Positions 15,364 through 24,409 of a stretch of DNA of 64,000 nucleotides are shown piece by piece (the first letter of the stretch is position 1; each line of letters begins with the position of its first letter). The DNA is from Stenotrophomonas lactitubi. GTDB lineage: Bacteria; Pseudomonadota; Gammaproteobacteria; Xanthomonadales; Xanthomonadaceae. Position numbers and translations under genes: made by a program. The stretch spans positions 1,612,001-1,676,000 of the forward strand of contig NZ_PHQX01000001.1 in NCBI RefSeq assembly GCF_002803515.1, written 5' to 3'. The notes beneath the pieces are model-generated. The model was not told where the DNA came from and searched no databases. It saw only the letters and a list, made by a program, of their open reading frames with translations.

Positions 15364-17985
15364 GTGCATCGCCTTCCCCTCGTTGTCCGTCTTCTCCTGC
15401 TGCTGATCGCGGCGACCACATTCCCTGCAACCGCCGCACCGCTGCAGGCGCAATGGGAATTCCGCCTGCTGCCCGGCGACGCGCAGGGCGCGGCGCATCC
15501 GGGCCTGCAGCAGTGGCGCGCGGCCACGGTGCCGGGCAGCGTGCATACCGATCTGCTGGCGCACGAGCTGATCCGCGATCCCTACGTCGGTGCGCCCGAA
15601 GCCGAGCTGCAGTGGATCGGCCTGGCTGACTGGGAGTACCGCGCCCGTTTTGATGTGGACGCCGTCACCTTGGCCAGGCCCAACGCCGAGCTGCGCTTCG
15701 ATGGCCTGGATACCTATGCCGAGGTGAAGCTCAACGGCAAGCCGCTGCTGCGTGCCGACAATGCCCACCGCACCTGGCGCGCCCGCGTCGAAGGTCGCCT
15801 GCGAGCGAAGGGCAATGAGCTTCAGATCGTGTTCCGTTCGCCGATCCGCACGCTGCTGCCGGGCGTGCAGGCGATGCCGCACAAAATCGCAGGCAATTAT
15901 CCTTCGCCGTACGGCGATGAACCCAAGGACGCGATGGTCGGCAACTTCGCGCGCAAGCCGGCCTACCACTTCGGCTGGGACTGGGGCCCGCGCTACGTGA
16001 CGGCTGGGGTCTGGCGCGGCGTTGACCTGCAGGCATGGGGCGCGCATCGGTTGACCGACCTGGCCGTACGCACCGATGCGCTTGATGCAGGCAAGGCCAG
16101 GCTGGCCGTGGTGCTGCAGATGGAGCAGGGCGCGGTCGCCGGTCCGGTGGCGGTAGACGTTGAGGTGCGTGATCCCGATGGCCGCAGCGTTGCACGGGTG
16201 CAGCGCACGGTCGAGCTGAAGCCCAGCCAGAACAGCGTGGAGGTGCCGGTTGAACTGGCCAAGCCGCGGCGCTGGTGGCCGGTCGGCCATGGTGCGCAGG
16301 ACCGCTACACCGTAATGGCCTCGCTCGACGGTGGTGTCGATTCCACGTTGAAGCGCGAGCAGCGTATCGGTCTGCGCACGGTCGAGCTGCGCCGCGAGCA
16401 GGACGACAAGGGAGGGCAGGGCTTCGCCTTCGTGATCAATGGTGTGCCGATCTTCGCCAAGGGCGCGAACGTGATCCCGTTCGATGCCTTCCCTGCGCGT
16501 GTTGATGCTGCGCGACTGCGCCAGGTACTGGTCGCCGCGCGCGATGCCAACATGAACATGCTGCGCAACTGGGGTGGTGGTTACTACGAAGACGATGCGT
16601 TCTTCGATATCGCCGACGAACTGGGCCTGCTGGTCTGGCAGGACTTCATGTTTGGCGGTGGCATGCAGCCGGGTTACGACCCGGCATTCCGCGCCAGCGT
16701 GGTCGCCGAGGCGCGCGACAACGTGCGCCGGCTGCGGCACCATCCCAGCATCGTGCTGTGGTGTGGCAACAACGAAGAAGAAACAGCATGGAAGGATTGG
16801 GGCCACGGCCGCGACCTGAAGGCCGCAGATCCGGCGTTTGCAGCGAAGGTCTGGCAGGGTTACGTTGACCTGTTCGGCAACGACCTGCGCCAGGTGGTGA
16901 GCGAAGACGGGCTGGGCGTGCCGTACTGGTCCAGCTCGCCGAGCAACGATCTGGACGAGAAGGCCAACGACTCCACCCGCGGTGACAAGCACTACTGGCA
17001 GGTGTGGGGCAATCCGGCATTGCCGGTGCAGGCCTATCTGCGCGAGACCCCGCGCTTCATGTCCGAGTACGGCCTGCAGGCCTGGCCTGCAGTGGCGACG
17101 GTGGACCAGATCGCTACCCGTGCGGAGCAGCGCATCGACAGTCCGGTGATCCGTGCGCATCAGAAATTCATGGCCGGCGAGGGCAATACGCGCCTGCTGC
17201 ACTACATCGAGCTGGGCTACGGCACGCCGAAGGACTTCGAGGACTTCGTCTATCTGAGCCAGGTGATGCAGGCCGATGGCATCGCCCTGGCGGCGTTGCA
17301 CCATCGCGCTTCGCGGCCGTACACGATGGGCTCACTGTACTGGCAGCTCAACGACGTCTGGCCAGGTGCGTCGTGGTCGAGCGTGGACTACTTCGGCCGC
17401 TGGAAGGCGCTGCACTTTGCCGCGCGCCGCTTCTTCGCGCCGGTCACCGTGGTCGCGCTGCGCGATGAGGGCAGGACACGCGTGCGCCTGATCAATGACC
17501 AGGCCGCGCCGTTGGATGCGCGGTGGCGCCTGCGGGTGATGGACGTGGAAGGCAAGGTACTGCGCCGTCGCGAGCAGGCGGTGACGCTGGTCGCTGCCGG
17601 GGTGACCGATATCGGCAATTACGTGGATGCCGAACTGCTGGCCGGCGCCGATCCGGCGCGGACGGTGGCGGTGTTCGAGCTGCTGCAGGGCGGCAGGGTG
17701 ACGGCGCAGCAGGTCGTTGGGTTCGTCGAAGCTAAGGATCAGGTGCTGCCACGCCAGCAGCTGAAATCAACCCTGACGATCGACGGTGACCACTACCGCC
17801 TGCGGCTGCAGAGCGCAGCGCTGGTGCGCGCGGTCTGGATCGATTTCGGCGCGCTCGACGTGCAGGTGGAAGACAATCTGCTGGACCTGCTGCCGGGCGA
17901 AACCCGTGACATCGCCGTGCGTGGCCCGGTGGATCTGACTGCGCTGCGTGAGGCGTTGAAGGTGCGCACCCTCAACGATCGTTGA
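15364..17985 (+). CDS. GH2 beta-mannosidase, exported
   Basis: An 873-residue glycoside hydrolase with an N-terminal signal peptide (VVRLLLLLIAATTFPATA). GH2 beta-mannosidases remove the beta-linked mannose left at the core of N-glycans or from beta-manno-oligosaccharides, with retention. The acid/base Glu471 is in WCGNNEEE and the nucleophile Glu568 in MSEYGLQ. The N-terminal jelly-roll region has LRFDGLDTYAEVKLNG, and a C-terminal Ig-like region follows the barrel. The GTG at 15364 has CAGGAG 8 bp upstream. Pairing with GH92 recalls the N-glycan degradation cluster known in Xanthomonas campestris, although other members of that cluster are absent here. Confidence 0.92.
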   Translation: MHRLPLVVRLLLLLIAATTFPATAAPLQAQWEFRLLPGDAQGAAHPGLQQWRAATVPGSVHTDLLAHELIRDPYVGAPEAELQWIGLADWEYRARFDVDAVTLARPNAELRFDGLDTYAEVKLNGKPLLRADNAHRTWRARVEGRLRAKGNELQIVFRSPIRTLLPGVQAMPHKIAGNYPSPYGDEPKDAMVGNFARKPAYHFGWDWGPRYVTAGVWRGVDLQAWGAHRLTDLAVRTDALDAGKARLAVVLQMEQGAVAGPVAVDVEVRDPDGRSVARVQRTVELKPSQNSVEVPVELAKPRRWWPVGHGAQDRYTVMASLDGGVDSTLKREQRIGLRTVELRREQDDKGGQGFAFVINGVPIFAKGANVIPFDAFPARVDAARLRQVLVAARDANMNMLRNWGGGYYEDDAFFDIADELGLLVWQDFMFGGGMQPGYDPAFRASVVAEARDNVRRLRHHPSIVLWCGNNEEETAWKDWGHGRDLKAADPAFAAKVWQGYVDLFGNDLRQVVSEDGLGVPYWSSSPSNDLDEKANDSTRGDKHYWQVWGNPALPVQAYLRETPRFMSEYGLQAWPAVATVDQIATRAEQRIDSPVIRAHQKFMAGEGNTRLLHYIELGYGTPKDFEDFVYLSQVMQADGIALAALHHRASRPYTMGSLYWQLNDVWPGASWSSVDYFGRWKALHFAARRFFAPVTVVALRDEGRTRVRLINDQAAPLDARWRLRVMDVEGKVLRRREQAVTLVAAGVTDIGNYVDAELLAGADPARTVAVFELLQGGRVTAQQVVGFVEAKDQVLPRQQLKSTLTIDGDHYRLRLQSAALVRAVWIDFGALDVQVEDNLLDLLPGETRDIAVRGPVDLTALREALKVRTLNDR

Positions 17986-18006
17986 GGGTGGCTGAACCAC
18001 GTTCTG

Positions 18007-18063
18007 GTAGGTGTCAACCTTGGTTGACACATCGGCCGTATGCCAACCAAGGTTGGCATCTAC
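18007..18063. repeat. Inverted pair of SMAG-like hairpins
   Basis: GTAG plus stem GTGTCAACC/GGTTGACAC (18007-18030) faces the mirror copy ATGCCAACC/GGTTGGCAT ending CTAC (18040-18063). The pair lies between the convergent GH2 and mtnC genes. A 16-bp perfect palindrome (17971-17986) covers the GH2 stop codon. Confidence 0.75.
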
Positions 18064-18114
18064 CAGGAGCGGTACCCGGTAGCCGATGCCGCAGAGCCCA
18101 TCGGCGGGCCGCGC

Positions 18115-18810
18115 TTACAGTTGGATCTGCTGGAAGTTCTCGACGCGATCATGGCCGTTGGCGGCTGCGCCGATGCGCGGCATCGGGTAGTCCTCCAGGC
18201 GATCGATCAGGCGTGTCTGCAGGCCGGCTTCGCGAGCGGCGTCCAGTTCCTCGACGACGTCGGACAGGAACAGAATCTCGCCAGCGGGAACGCCGATGGC
18301 CTGCACGATGTGGCGATAGCTGTCGGCCTCGCGCTTGCCACCGACTTCGGTATCGAACCAGCCCGACACCAGCGGACTGAGGTCACCGGCATCGCTGAAG
18401 CCGAAGAACAGCTTCTGCGCCGGCACCGAACCGGAGGAGTACACATACAGCGGCAGGCCCGAAGCGTGCCACCCCTTCAGCACCGGCGCTACTTCCGGGT
18501 AGAAGTGCGCGGTGTAGTCGCCACGACGGTAGCCCGCATCCCAGATCAGCCCCTGCAGGGCCTTCAGCGCGGTGTGCTTGCGGTCCTGGTCGATCCAGCC
18601 CTGCAGCGTCTCGGCCACCAGGCTGTCCTGGCAGGCGCCGCCGATCTCGGTGGCGACGGCGTCCAGCCAGCGACGCACCTCCGGCTGCTGGCCATGTTCG
18701 GCGACGAAGCCGGGCAGCGCCTGGCGTGCGTACGGGAACAGCACGTTCTTGACGAACGAGATGCTGCTGGTGGTGCCTTCGATGTCGGTCAGGATGACGC
18801 GGGGCTGCAT
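18115..18810 (-). CDS. mtnC: Enolase-phosphatase E1 (methionine salvage)
   Basis: A 231-residue HAD-superfamily enzyme. It enolises and dephosphorylates 2,3-diketo-5-methylthiopentyl-1-phosphate to the acireductone used by MtnD. Motif I is [10 protein letters not shown] with Asp9 and Glu11, followed by [10 protein letters not shown] (motif II) and GGKREADSY and [13 protein letters not shown] (motifs III/IV). The length is normal for MtnC. It is the last gene of the minus-strand group mtnB-mtnD-mtnC, 3 bp after mtnD. Confidence 0.95.
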   Translation of the reverse strand: MQPRVILTDIEGTTSSISFVKNVLFPYARQALPGFVAEHGQQPEVRRWLDAVATEIGGACQDSLVAETLQGWIDQDRKHTALKALQGLIWDAGYRRGDYTAHFYPEVAPVLKGWHASGLPLYVYSSGSVPAQKLFFGFSDAGDLSPLVSGWFDTEVGGKREADSYRHIVQAIGVPAGEILFLSDVVEELDAAREAGLQTRLIDRLEDYPMPRIGAAANGHDRVENFQQIQL

Positions 18811-18813
18811 TGA

Positions 18814-19371
18814 TCAGGACGCCTGGGTCGGAATGTAACGGGGGAATTTCTGCGCGATGTCGGTGCCGGTGAAGTGACCGACCCAGCCATCCGGCTCGGT
18901 GAAGAAGCGGATCGCCACGAAGCTCGGCTCATCGCCCATGTCGAACCAGTGGGTGGTGCCGTCGGGCACGGCGATCAGGTCATCCTTCACGCACTCGATC
19001 TCGTAGACCTTGTCGCCCACGTGCAGGGTGAACAGGCCCGAGCCGGCGACGAAGAAGCGCACTTCGTCTTCCTTGTGGAAGTGTTCGTCGAGGAACTTCT
19101 TCCTCAGCTCGGCGCGGTTCGGGTTGTCCGGCGCGATCGAGGCCACGTCCACGCTCTTGAAGCCGCGCTCGGCGACCAGGCGGTCGATGTCGGCGCGGTA
19201 GGCGGCAAACACCTCGTCCTGGCTTGCGCCCGGGGCGACCGGCGCGGTGGCCTGCCAGCGTTCAAAGGTGACGCCGATCTTCTGCAGTTCGGCAGCGATG
19301 ATCGCGCCGTCCTGGGTATCCAGCAGCGGCGATTCGGGGTGGGTATCGTCGTAGATGCGCAGTCGGCTCAT
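18814..19371 (-). CDS. mtnD: Acireductone dioxygenase (ARD)
   Basis: A 185-residue cupin. With Fe(II) it converts the acireductone to 2-keto-4-methylthiobutyrate and formate; the Ni(II) form makes methylthiopropionate and CO instead. Metal ligands are His97, His99 and Glu103 in HFHKEDE plus the His in THWFDMG, the same arrangement as the Klebsiella enzyme. The frame is open upstream to 19593, but the ATG at 19371 (MSRLRIYDD) is the family start. mtnC follows after 3 bp. Confidence 0.95.
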   Translation of the reverse strand: MSRLRIYDDTHPESPLLDTQDGAIIAAELQKIGVTFERWQATAPVAPGASQDEVFAAYRADIDRLVAERGFKSVDVASIAPDNPNRAELRKKFLDEHFHKEDEVRFFVAGSGLFTLHVGDKVYEIECVKDDLIAVPDGTTHWFDMGDEPSFVAIRFFTEPDGWVGHFTGTDIAQKFPRYIPTQAS

Positions 19372-19463
19372 GGCGGCAGCTTGAACGTCTCGGGGGGAGG
19401 ACAGGGTAGCAGGGTGGCGTCGATGGCCAGATTCCAGAATGGCATCTGGCCTTACCGGAAACG

Positions 19464-20105
19464 TCAGCGGCGCAGCTTGCGCAGCTCCAGCTCGCAATGC
19501 AGCAGGAACTCGAACGCTTCCATGTGCCGGCGCGCTTCGGCCATGTCGCGGCCCCAGGCGTACAGGCCGTGGCCGTCGATCAGGTAGCCCCACAGGGTCT
19601 GCGTGTCGAGCAGGGCGTCGACCTGGGCCGACAGCACGTCCATGTCCTGGGTGTTGGCAAACACGGGGATGTCGATGGCCATCTCGTGGGTGCTGTTGCC
19701 GGCGAAGGCCTTCAGCAGTTCGTAGCCCTCCACCCGGATATGCCCCTGCGGCGCATACAGGCGCGAGGCGATGGTCTGCACCGGCGAATGGGTATGCAGC
19801 ACGCAGCCGATCTCCGGGAAACGGCGATACAGCTGGGTATGCAGCAGGGTTTCGGCGGAGGGGCGCAGCGGGCGGCCGACGGCCTTGCCATCGAAGTCCA
19901 CCACCATGATGTCGTCTTCGATCAGCCGGCCCTTGTCCTTGCCGGACACGGTGATCGCGGCGTGGCGGTCATCCAGGCGGTGGGAGAAGTTGCTGCTGGT
20001 GGCCGGGGTCCAGCCGGCCTGGGCCAGTTCGCGGACGTTGTCGATCAGCAGCTGGGCCAGTTCGCTCAGGCGCGCGGTGTCGTAGGGGAAGGTGGGGGCG
20101 TTCAT
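19464..20105 (-). CDS. mtnB: Methylthioribulose-1-phosphate dehydratase
   Basis: A 213-residue class II aldolase-family zinc enzyme that dehydrates 5-methylthioribulose-1-phosphate. Visible family segments are [19 protein letters not shown]-like VSGKDKG, the zinc motif [10 protein letters not shown] and a third His in DGHGLYAWG. The ATG at 20105 is preferred over an upstream TTG at 20132. It leads the mtnBDC group. A hairpin with arms GGCCAGAT/ATCTGGCC lies in the 92-bp gap before mtnD and may adjust relative expression. The mtnA/mtnK or mtnP steps are not in the window. Confidence 0.93.
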   Translation of the reverse strand: MNAPTFPYDTARLSELAQLLIDNVRELAQAGWTPATSSNFSHRLDDRHAAITVSGKDKGRLIEDDIMVVDFDGKAVGRPLRPSAETLLHTQLYRRFPEIGCVLHTHSPVQTIASRLYAPQGHIRVEGYELLKAFAGNSTHEMAIDIPVFANTQDMDVLSAQVDALLDTQTLWGYLIDGHGLYAWGRDMAEARRHMEAFEFLLHCELELRKLRR

Positions 20106-20172
20106 GGGGGCGATTTTACTGGATTCGGCCAACGGCTGAGCCCCTCGTGGCTGGTCGCGTAGAGCGGTTCAT

Positions 20173-20290
20173 GGGGTGGGCGGGGCAGGTGGGCCGTGCA
20201 GGGGACGCTGCAAGTACGTCCCTGTAAGCTCGATGGCGCCATCCATGGCGCCAAGGCCCCTGCACGCCCCACCCGCCCCACCCCTGACAG
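20173..20290 (-). repeat. Cloverleaf repeat module, copy C
   Basis: Outer arms 20173-20204 and 20253-20284 pair over about 28 bp with a small bulge. On the minus strand the core reads TGGCGCCATGGATGGCGCCA, then CGAGCTTACA, then GGGACG-TACTTGCAG-CGTCCC. CTGTC marks the 5' end (20286-20290). Confidence 0.75.
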
Positions 20291-20464
20291 GTTCCTGCGG
20301 GCGGCCAGCCACGGAGTGAAGAAGGAAAAGCGAAAGCGGATCGCTTCGCTGCGCTTGCTCGGAGCGGAGCATGGCTCCGCTCTACAGCAGATTCGTCCCC
20401 GAGCATTCATTTCCGGGAACGCTTCATCCACGCATGGCGTGGATCTACCGACAGCTGCGTGGAC

Positions 20465-20576
20465 CTGTCGAAGGCGGGGAGGGGGGAGGTTGCGGGGGCG
20501 TGAGCCGCATGGATGCGGCGACCGAGCTTACAGGGACGTACTTGCAGCGTCCCCCGCAATCTCACCCCTCCCCGTC
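20465..20576 (+). repeat. Cloverleaf repeat module, copy D
   Basis: It begins CTGTC. Arms GGGGAGGGGGGAGGTTGCGGGGG and the complementary right arm (20550-20573) close the structure. The inner hairpin is GCCGCAT-GG-ATGCGGC, followed by GACCGAGCTTACA and GGGACG-TACTTGCAG-CGTCCC. A downstream hairpin GCAGGGCC-GCA-GGCCCTGC lies at 20624-20642. Confidence 0.75.
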
Positions 20577-20655
20577 AAACCCTCAGAGCCGCCGGTGCCG
20601 TTGCTCTGGCTTCAAAGGCAGGTGCAGGGCCGCAGGCCCTGCAATGCAGAAAACC

Positions 20656-22083
20656 TCACTTCCCCCGCAGGCGGCTGTGCTTGAACCCGTAGAAGAAATA
20701 GATCACGAAGCCGACAAACGTCCACACGCCCATCAACATCCAGTTGTGCAGCGTCATCGCCGACAGCAGCGCCAGGCAGCTCAGCACGCCCAGGCTGCAG
20801 ATCAACCACGCGCCCCGGATGCGGAACGGACGCGGCAGGTCCGGCTGCGTGCGGCGCAGGATCAGTACACCGGCACAGACCGCGGCGAAGGCGATCAGCG
20901 TGCCCATCGAGGTCAGTTCACCGAGGATGTCCAACGGGAACAGCGCCGCCAGCAGGGCGATGCCGATGCCGGTGATGACCGTGTTGATATGCGGCGTGCG
21001 GTACTTCGGGTGGATCTTGGTGAACACCGGCGGCAGCAGGCCGTCGCGACCCATGATCATGAAGATGCGCGGCTGGCCGATGATCATCACCAGCACCACC
21101 GACGACAGGCCGATCAGCGCACCGATCTCGACCACCACCCGCAACCAGCCCAGCTGCGGATGCGCGGCCACGGCGGTCACCACCGGCTCATCGGTGCCCA
21201 GCAGCTGGTAGGGCACCAGGCCGGTCATGACCGCAGCCATCGCGATGTACAGCACCGTGCAGATCACCAGCGACAGCATCATGCCGATCGGCATGTCGCG
21301 CTGCGGCTTGTGTGATTCCTGCGCTGCCACCGATACCGCTTCGAAGCCGATGTAGGCGAAGAACACCATCGCCGCACCGCGCAGCACGCCTTCCATGCCG
21401 TACTTGCCGGGGCCTTCGTTGGCCGGGATGAACGGGGTCCAGTTGCTGGTGTCCACGTATTTCCAGCCGACCACGATCACCAGCACGATCAGGCCGGTCT
21501 TGAGGATGACCATGGCCATGTTCATCGCCGACGACTTGCTGATGCCGACGTAGCACAGCCAGGTCAGCAGCAGCACCAGGATTGCGGCAGGGATGTTGGC
21601 GATGGCGCCGGTGGGGCGCAGCTGCGCGTCCAACGGGGCGCTGACCAGCGCAGCCGGTAGATGGATGTCGAAATGGCTGAGCAGGCTGAGGAAATAGCCG
21701 GTCCAGCTGACCGCCACGGCCGAGGCGGATACGCCGTACTCGAGCACCAGCATCCAGCCGATGAACCAGGCCGAGAGCTCGCCGAAGGTGGCGTAGGTAT
21801 AGGTATAGGCGCTGCCGGAGACCGGCACCATCGCCGCGAACTCGGCATAGGCCAGGGCGCAGAAGGCGCAGCAGATCGCGGCCAGCACGAACGACAGCAT
21901 GATGGCCGGGCCGGCGTGGTTGGCGGCGGCCTGGCCGGTGATGACGAAGATGCCGCCGCCGATCACCGCGCCGATGCCGAGTGCGGTCAGACCCCAAGGG
22001 CCGAGGTGGCGACGCAGGCTGAGGCCGTTGGCGTCTTCGTGGGCGGCGTGCGGGTGCTTGGTGGCCCACAGTTGCTTGAACAT
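20656..22083 (-). CDS. APC-superfamily amino-acid permease (cationic amino-acid transporter type)
   Basis: A 475-residue inner-membrane transporter with about 12-14 helices. The first helix has GIGAVIGGGIFVITGQAA, the substrate-binding unwound motif of the APC fold, followed by FVLAAICCAFCALAYAEFA and SGSAYTYTYATFGE. The family (YfnA/CAT-like) exchanges or symports amino acids such as lysine, arginine or branched-chain types; the substrate here is unknown. The gene downstream of its paralogue is on the same strand, and the two probably arose by duplication. Confidence 0.88.
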   Translation of the reverse strand: MFKQLWATKHPHAAHEDANGLSLRRHLGPWGLTALGIGAVIGGGIFVITGQAAANHAGPAIMLSFVLAAICCAFCALAYAEFAAMVPVSGSAYTYTYATFGELSAWFIGWMLVLEYGVSASAVAVSWTGYFLSLLSHFDIHLPAALVSAPLDAQLRPTGAIANIPAAILVLLLTWLCYVGISKSSAMNMAMVILKTGLIVLVIVVGWKYVDTSNWTPFIPANEGPGKYGMEGVLRGAAMVFFAYIGFEAVSVAAQESHKPQRDMPIGMMLSLVICTVLYIAMAAVMTGLVPYQLLGTDEPVVTAVAAHPQLGWLRVVVEIGALIGLSSVVLVMIIGQPRIFMIMGRDGLLPPVFTKIHPKYRTPHINTVITGIGIALLAALFPLDILGELTSMGTLIAFAAVCAGVLILRRTQPDLPRPFRIRGAWLICSLGVLSCLALLSAMTLHNWMLMGVWTFVGFVIYFFYGFKHSRLRGK

Positions 22084-22145
22084 GTGTGGTGGTCTTGTGC
22101 GGTGCGCCCCGTGAACGGGCGAGGGCGGAAATGCTTGCGGATATC

Positions 22146-22173
22146 GACGGGCCGGCGCAGGAGCCGGCCCGTC
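22146..22173 (-). terminator. Hairpin between the two permease genes
   Basis: A perfect 11-bp stem, GACGGGCCGGC/GCCGGCCCGTC with a 6-base loop, lies 7 bp beyond the stop of the upstream permease on the minus strand. It lacks a T tract, so termination may be partial. Confidence 0.6.
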
Positions 22174-22180
22174 GGGAGGA

Positions 22181-23656
22181 TCAGGGCGACTTGGCCAGCT
22201 TGCTGTGGCGCATGCCGTAGCCGAAGTAGATCAGCAGGCCCAGCACGGTCCAACCCACGAACAGGTGCCAGTGCACCACGAACGCCTGCCAGAACAGGAA
22301 CAGGCACGACAGCGCACCCAGCGGGCAGATCACCCACACCAGCGGCACGCGGAACGGGCGGTGCAGCTCCGGGCGGGTGTAGCGCAGGATCAGCACGCCC
22401 ACGCAGACCGTGGCGAAGGCCAGCAGGGTACCCATTGACACCAGCTCGCCGAGCACGTTCAGCGGCACCATGCCGGCCAGCGAGGCGGCGATCACGCCGA
22501 CCACGATCGTGGCCCAGTACGGCGTGCGGAAGCGCTTGTGGACCTTGCCGAACACCTTCGGCAGCAGGCCATCGCGCGAGATGGTGTAGGCGATGCGGGT
22601 CTGGCCCATCATCATCACCAGCACCACCGAGGACAGGCCGGCGATCGCGCCGATTTCCACGGCGGTCTTCAGCCAGGACAGGCTCGGGTAGGCTTCCAGT
22701 GCGGTGGCCACCGGCTTGTCGGTGCCCAGCAGGTGGTACGGCAGCATGCCGGTCAGCACCGCGCAGACGATGATGTAGACGATGGTGCAGACCGCCAGCG
22801 AGCCGAGCAGGCCGATCGGCATGTTGCGCTGCGGGTCCTTGGTTTCACCGGCGGCGGTGGAGACCGCATCGAAGCCGATGTAGGCGAAGAACACGATGGT
22901 GGCCGCGCGGAACACGCCACTCCAGCCGAACTCGCCGGACACGCCGGTGTTTTCCGGGATGAACGGATGCCAGTTGGCCGGGTCCACGTGGGCCGCGCCG
23001 ATGCCCACGAACAGGCAGATCACGAACACCTTGATGGCCACAATGATCGCGTTGACGAACGCGGACTGGGTCACGCCCACGTACAGCAGGCCGGTCACCG
23101 CCGCCACGATCAGTACCGCCGGCAGATTGAACAGCTTGCCGGAGGCGGCGAACTCGTGCCCGTTCCAGGCGATCGGCGCCGCACTCAGCGCGTCCGGGAA
23201 CGGCATGTGCAGCGTGGTGGTGATGAAGCTGATCAGGTACGCCGACCAGCCCACCGCGACCGAGGCCGAGGCGAACAGGTACTCCAGCACCAGGCACCAG
23301 CCGATGAACCAGGCCATGCCCTCGCCGAGGGTGGCATAGGAGTAGGAATAGGCGCTGCCGGAGACCGGCATCATCGCGGCGAACTCGGCGTAGCACAGGC
23401 CCGCCAGCGCGCAGGCGATCCCGGCGAACACGAACGACAGCATCACCGCCGGACCGGCGTGGTTGGCCGCGGCCTGGCCGGTGAGCACGAAAATACCTGC
23501 GCCGATCACCGCACCAATGCCAAGCATGATGAGGTGTTTCGCCGTGAGGGTCCGTTTCAACGTGGCTTCGCCGTCCAGGCTGCCTTCGATGGGTTCGCCG
23601 GCATCGACGTGCCCGGCCGGTTCGACCGGCTTGACCCTCAACAGAGCTTTCAGCAT
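22181..23656 (-). CDS. APC-superfamily amino-acid permease, paralogue of the next gene
   Basis: A 491-residue permease closely similar to the product of 20656-22083: GIGAVIGAGIFVLTGQAA, CYAEFAAMMPVSGSAYSYSY and VFFAYIGFDAVSTAAGETKD match its counterparts almost residue for residue. It has an extra cytoplasmic N-terminal segment of about 45 residues rich in acidic and Gly residues. The ATG at 23656 with AGGAAG upstream is preferred over the ORF start at 23731. It is divergent from the Nudix gene. The conserved second half but different loop regions suggest altered substrate range. Confidence 0.88.
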   Translation of the reverse strand: MLKALLRVKPVEPAGHVDAGEPIEGSLDGEATLKRTLTAKHLIMLGIGAVIGAGIFVLTGQAAANHAGPAVMLSFVFAGIACALAGLCYAEFAAMMPVSGSAYSYSYATLGEGMAWFIGWCLVLEYLFASASVAVGWSAYLISFITTTLHMPFPDALSAAPIAWNGHEFAASGKLFNLPAVLIVAAVTGLLYVGVTQSAFVNAIIVAIKVFVICLFVGIGAAHVDPANWHPFIPENTGVSGEFGWSGVFRAATIVFFAYIGFDAVSTAAGETKDPQRNMPIGLLGSLAVCTIVYIIVCAVLTGMLPYHLLGTDKPVATALEAYPSLSWLKTAVEIGAIAGLSSVVLVMMMGQTRIAYTISRDGLLPKVFGKVHKRFRTPYWATIVVGVIAASLAGMVPLNVLGELVSMGTLLAFATVCVGVLILRYTRPELHRPFRVPLVWVICPLGALSCLFLFWQAFVVHWHLFVGWTVLGLLIYFGYGMRHSKLAKSP

Positions 23657-23832
23657 GCAGTACTTCCTGATGATCGGATTGGGAGGGCTGCCGGTACATT
23701 GCCAGCGGCCCGAATGGTGAAGGCCGCGCAAACGGCCCGCTGTACCTTAGCCAATGCTGAAGGCACCGCACAAGCGCAAACGCAACAATGAGCGGCGATA
23801 ATGACCGGTATTTTTCCGGGCACCCCGCATTC

Positions 23833-24402
23833 ATGAGCGAAACCACCGAATCCCTTGCCGTGCTTGACGATCGCCTGCGCCGCCTGCTGCATGACTATGC
23901 GCGCAAGGAACCCGCCCACGACGCCCTCGCTGCCGAATTCGGCACATTGATCGACGATGTGGAGGATGCGTTCCGCCGCGAGCGGCTGGCAGGCCATTTC
24001 ACCGCCAGCTGCTGGCTGGTCAGCGCCGATGGCAAGCGCCTGCTGCTGACCCATCATCGCAAGCTGCAGCGCTGGCTGCAGCTGGGCGGCCACGCCGACG
24101 GCGACCGCGACCTGGCCCGGGTGGCGCTGAAGGAGGCCGAAGAGGAGTCTGGCCTGACCGGGTTGGTGCTGGACGATCCGGCGATCTTCGACCTGGACAA
24201 GCATTGGATTCCGGAACGCAAAGACGTGCCGGGGCACTGGCACTACGACGTGCGTTTCGTGATCCGTGCGCTGGGCGGGGAGGATTTCGTGCTCAGCGAA
24301 GAGTCGCTGGAGCTGGCCTGGCGGCCGGTGGCCGAGGTCGCCGGCGATCCGCAGTCGGATGAATCGATGCAGCGCATGGCGCGGCGCTGGCTGGCGCGCT
24401 GA
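23833..24402 (+). CDS. Nudix hydrolase-family protein
   Basis: A 189-residue protein. The Nudix box region runs from GGHADGD to KEAEEESGL: the REUxEExGU core is present with Lys for Arg, but the position of the first conserved Glu (Gx5E) appears to be Arg. The downstream segment HYDVRFVIRALGGEDFVLSEESLELAW is typical of a subfamily common in Proteobacteria. The substrate is unknown; nucleoside diphosphate derivatives are the usual targets. An ATG 45 bp upstream (23788) is an alternative start. It is divergent from the permeases and followed by a repeat array. Confidence 0.8.
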   Translation: MSETTESLAVLDDRLRRLLHDYARKEPAHDALAAEFGTLIDDVEDAFRRERLAGHFTASCWLVSADGKRLLLTHHRKLQRWLQLGGHADGDRDLARVALKEAEEESGLTGLVLDDPAIFDLDKHWIPERKDVPGHWHYDVRFVIRALGGEDFVLSEESLELAWRPVAEVAGDPQSDESMQRMARRWLAR

Positions 24403-24409
24403 AAAAAGC

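Larger units (their letters stand above)
20106..20655. other. Repeat-rich gap between mtnB and the permease genes
   Basis: No credible gene is present. The gap holds the second inverted pair of the cloverleaf module (copies C and D, about 20173-20642), a SMAG-like hairpin with stem GAGCGGAGC/GCTCCGCTC ending CTAC (20362-20385), and a typical SMAG (20426-20448, minus). The middle stretch 20310-20345 is purine-rich. Confidence 0.8.

Noticed and set aside
20371..21315. A 314-codon plus-strand frame across the repeat gap
   Set aside because: It runs through the cloverleaf repeat and then antisense to the permease; no ribosome site or family similarity.
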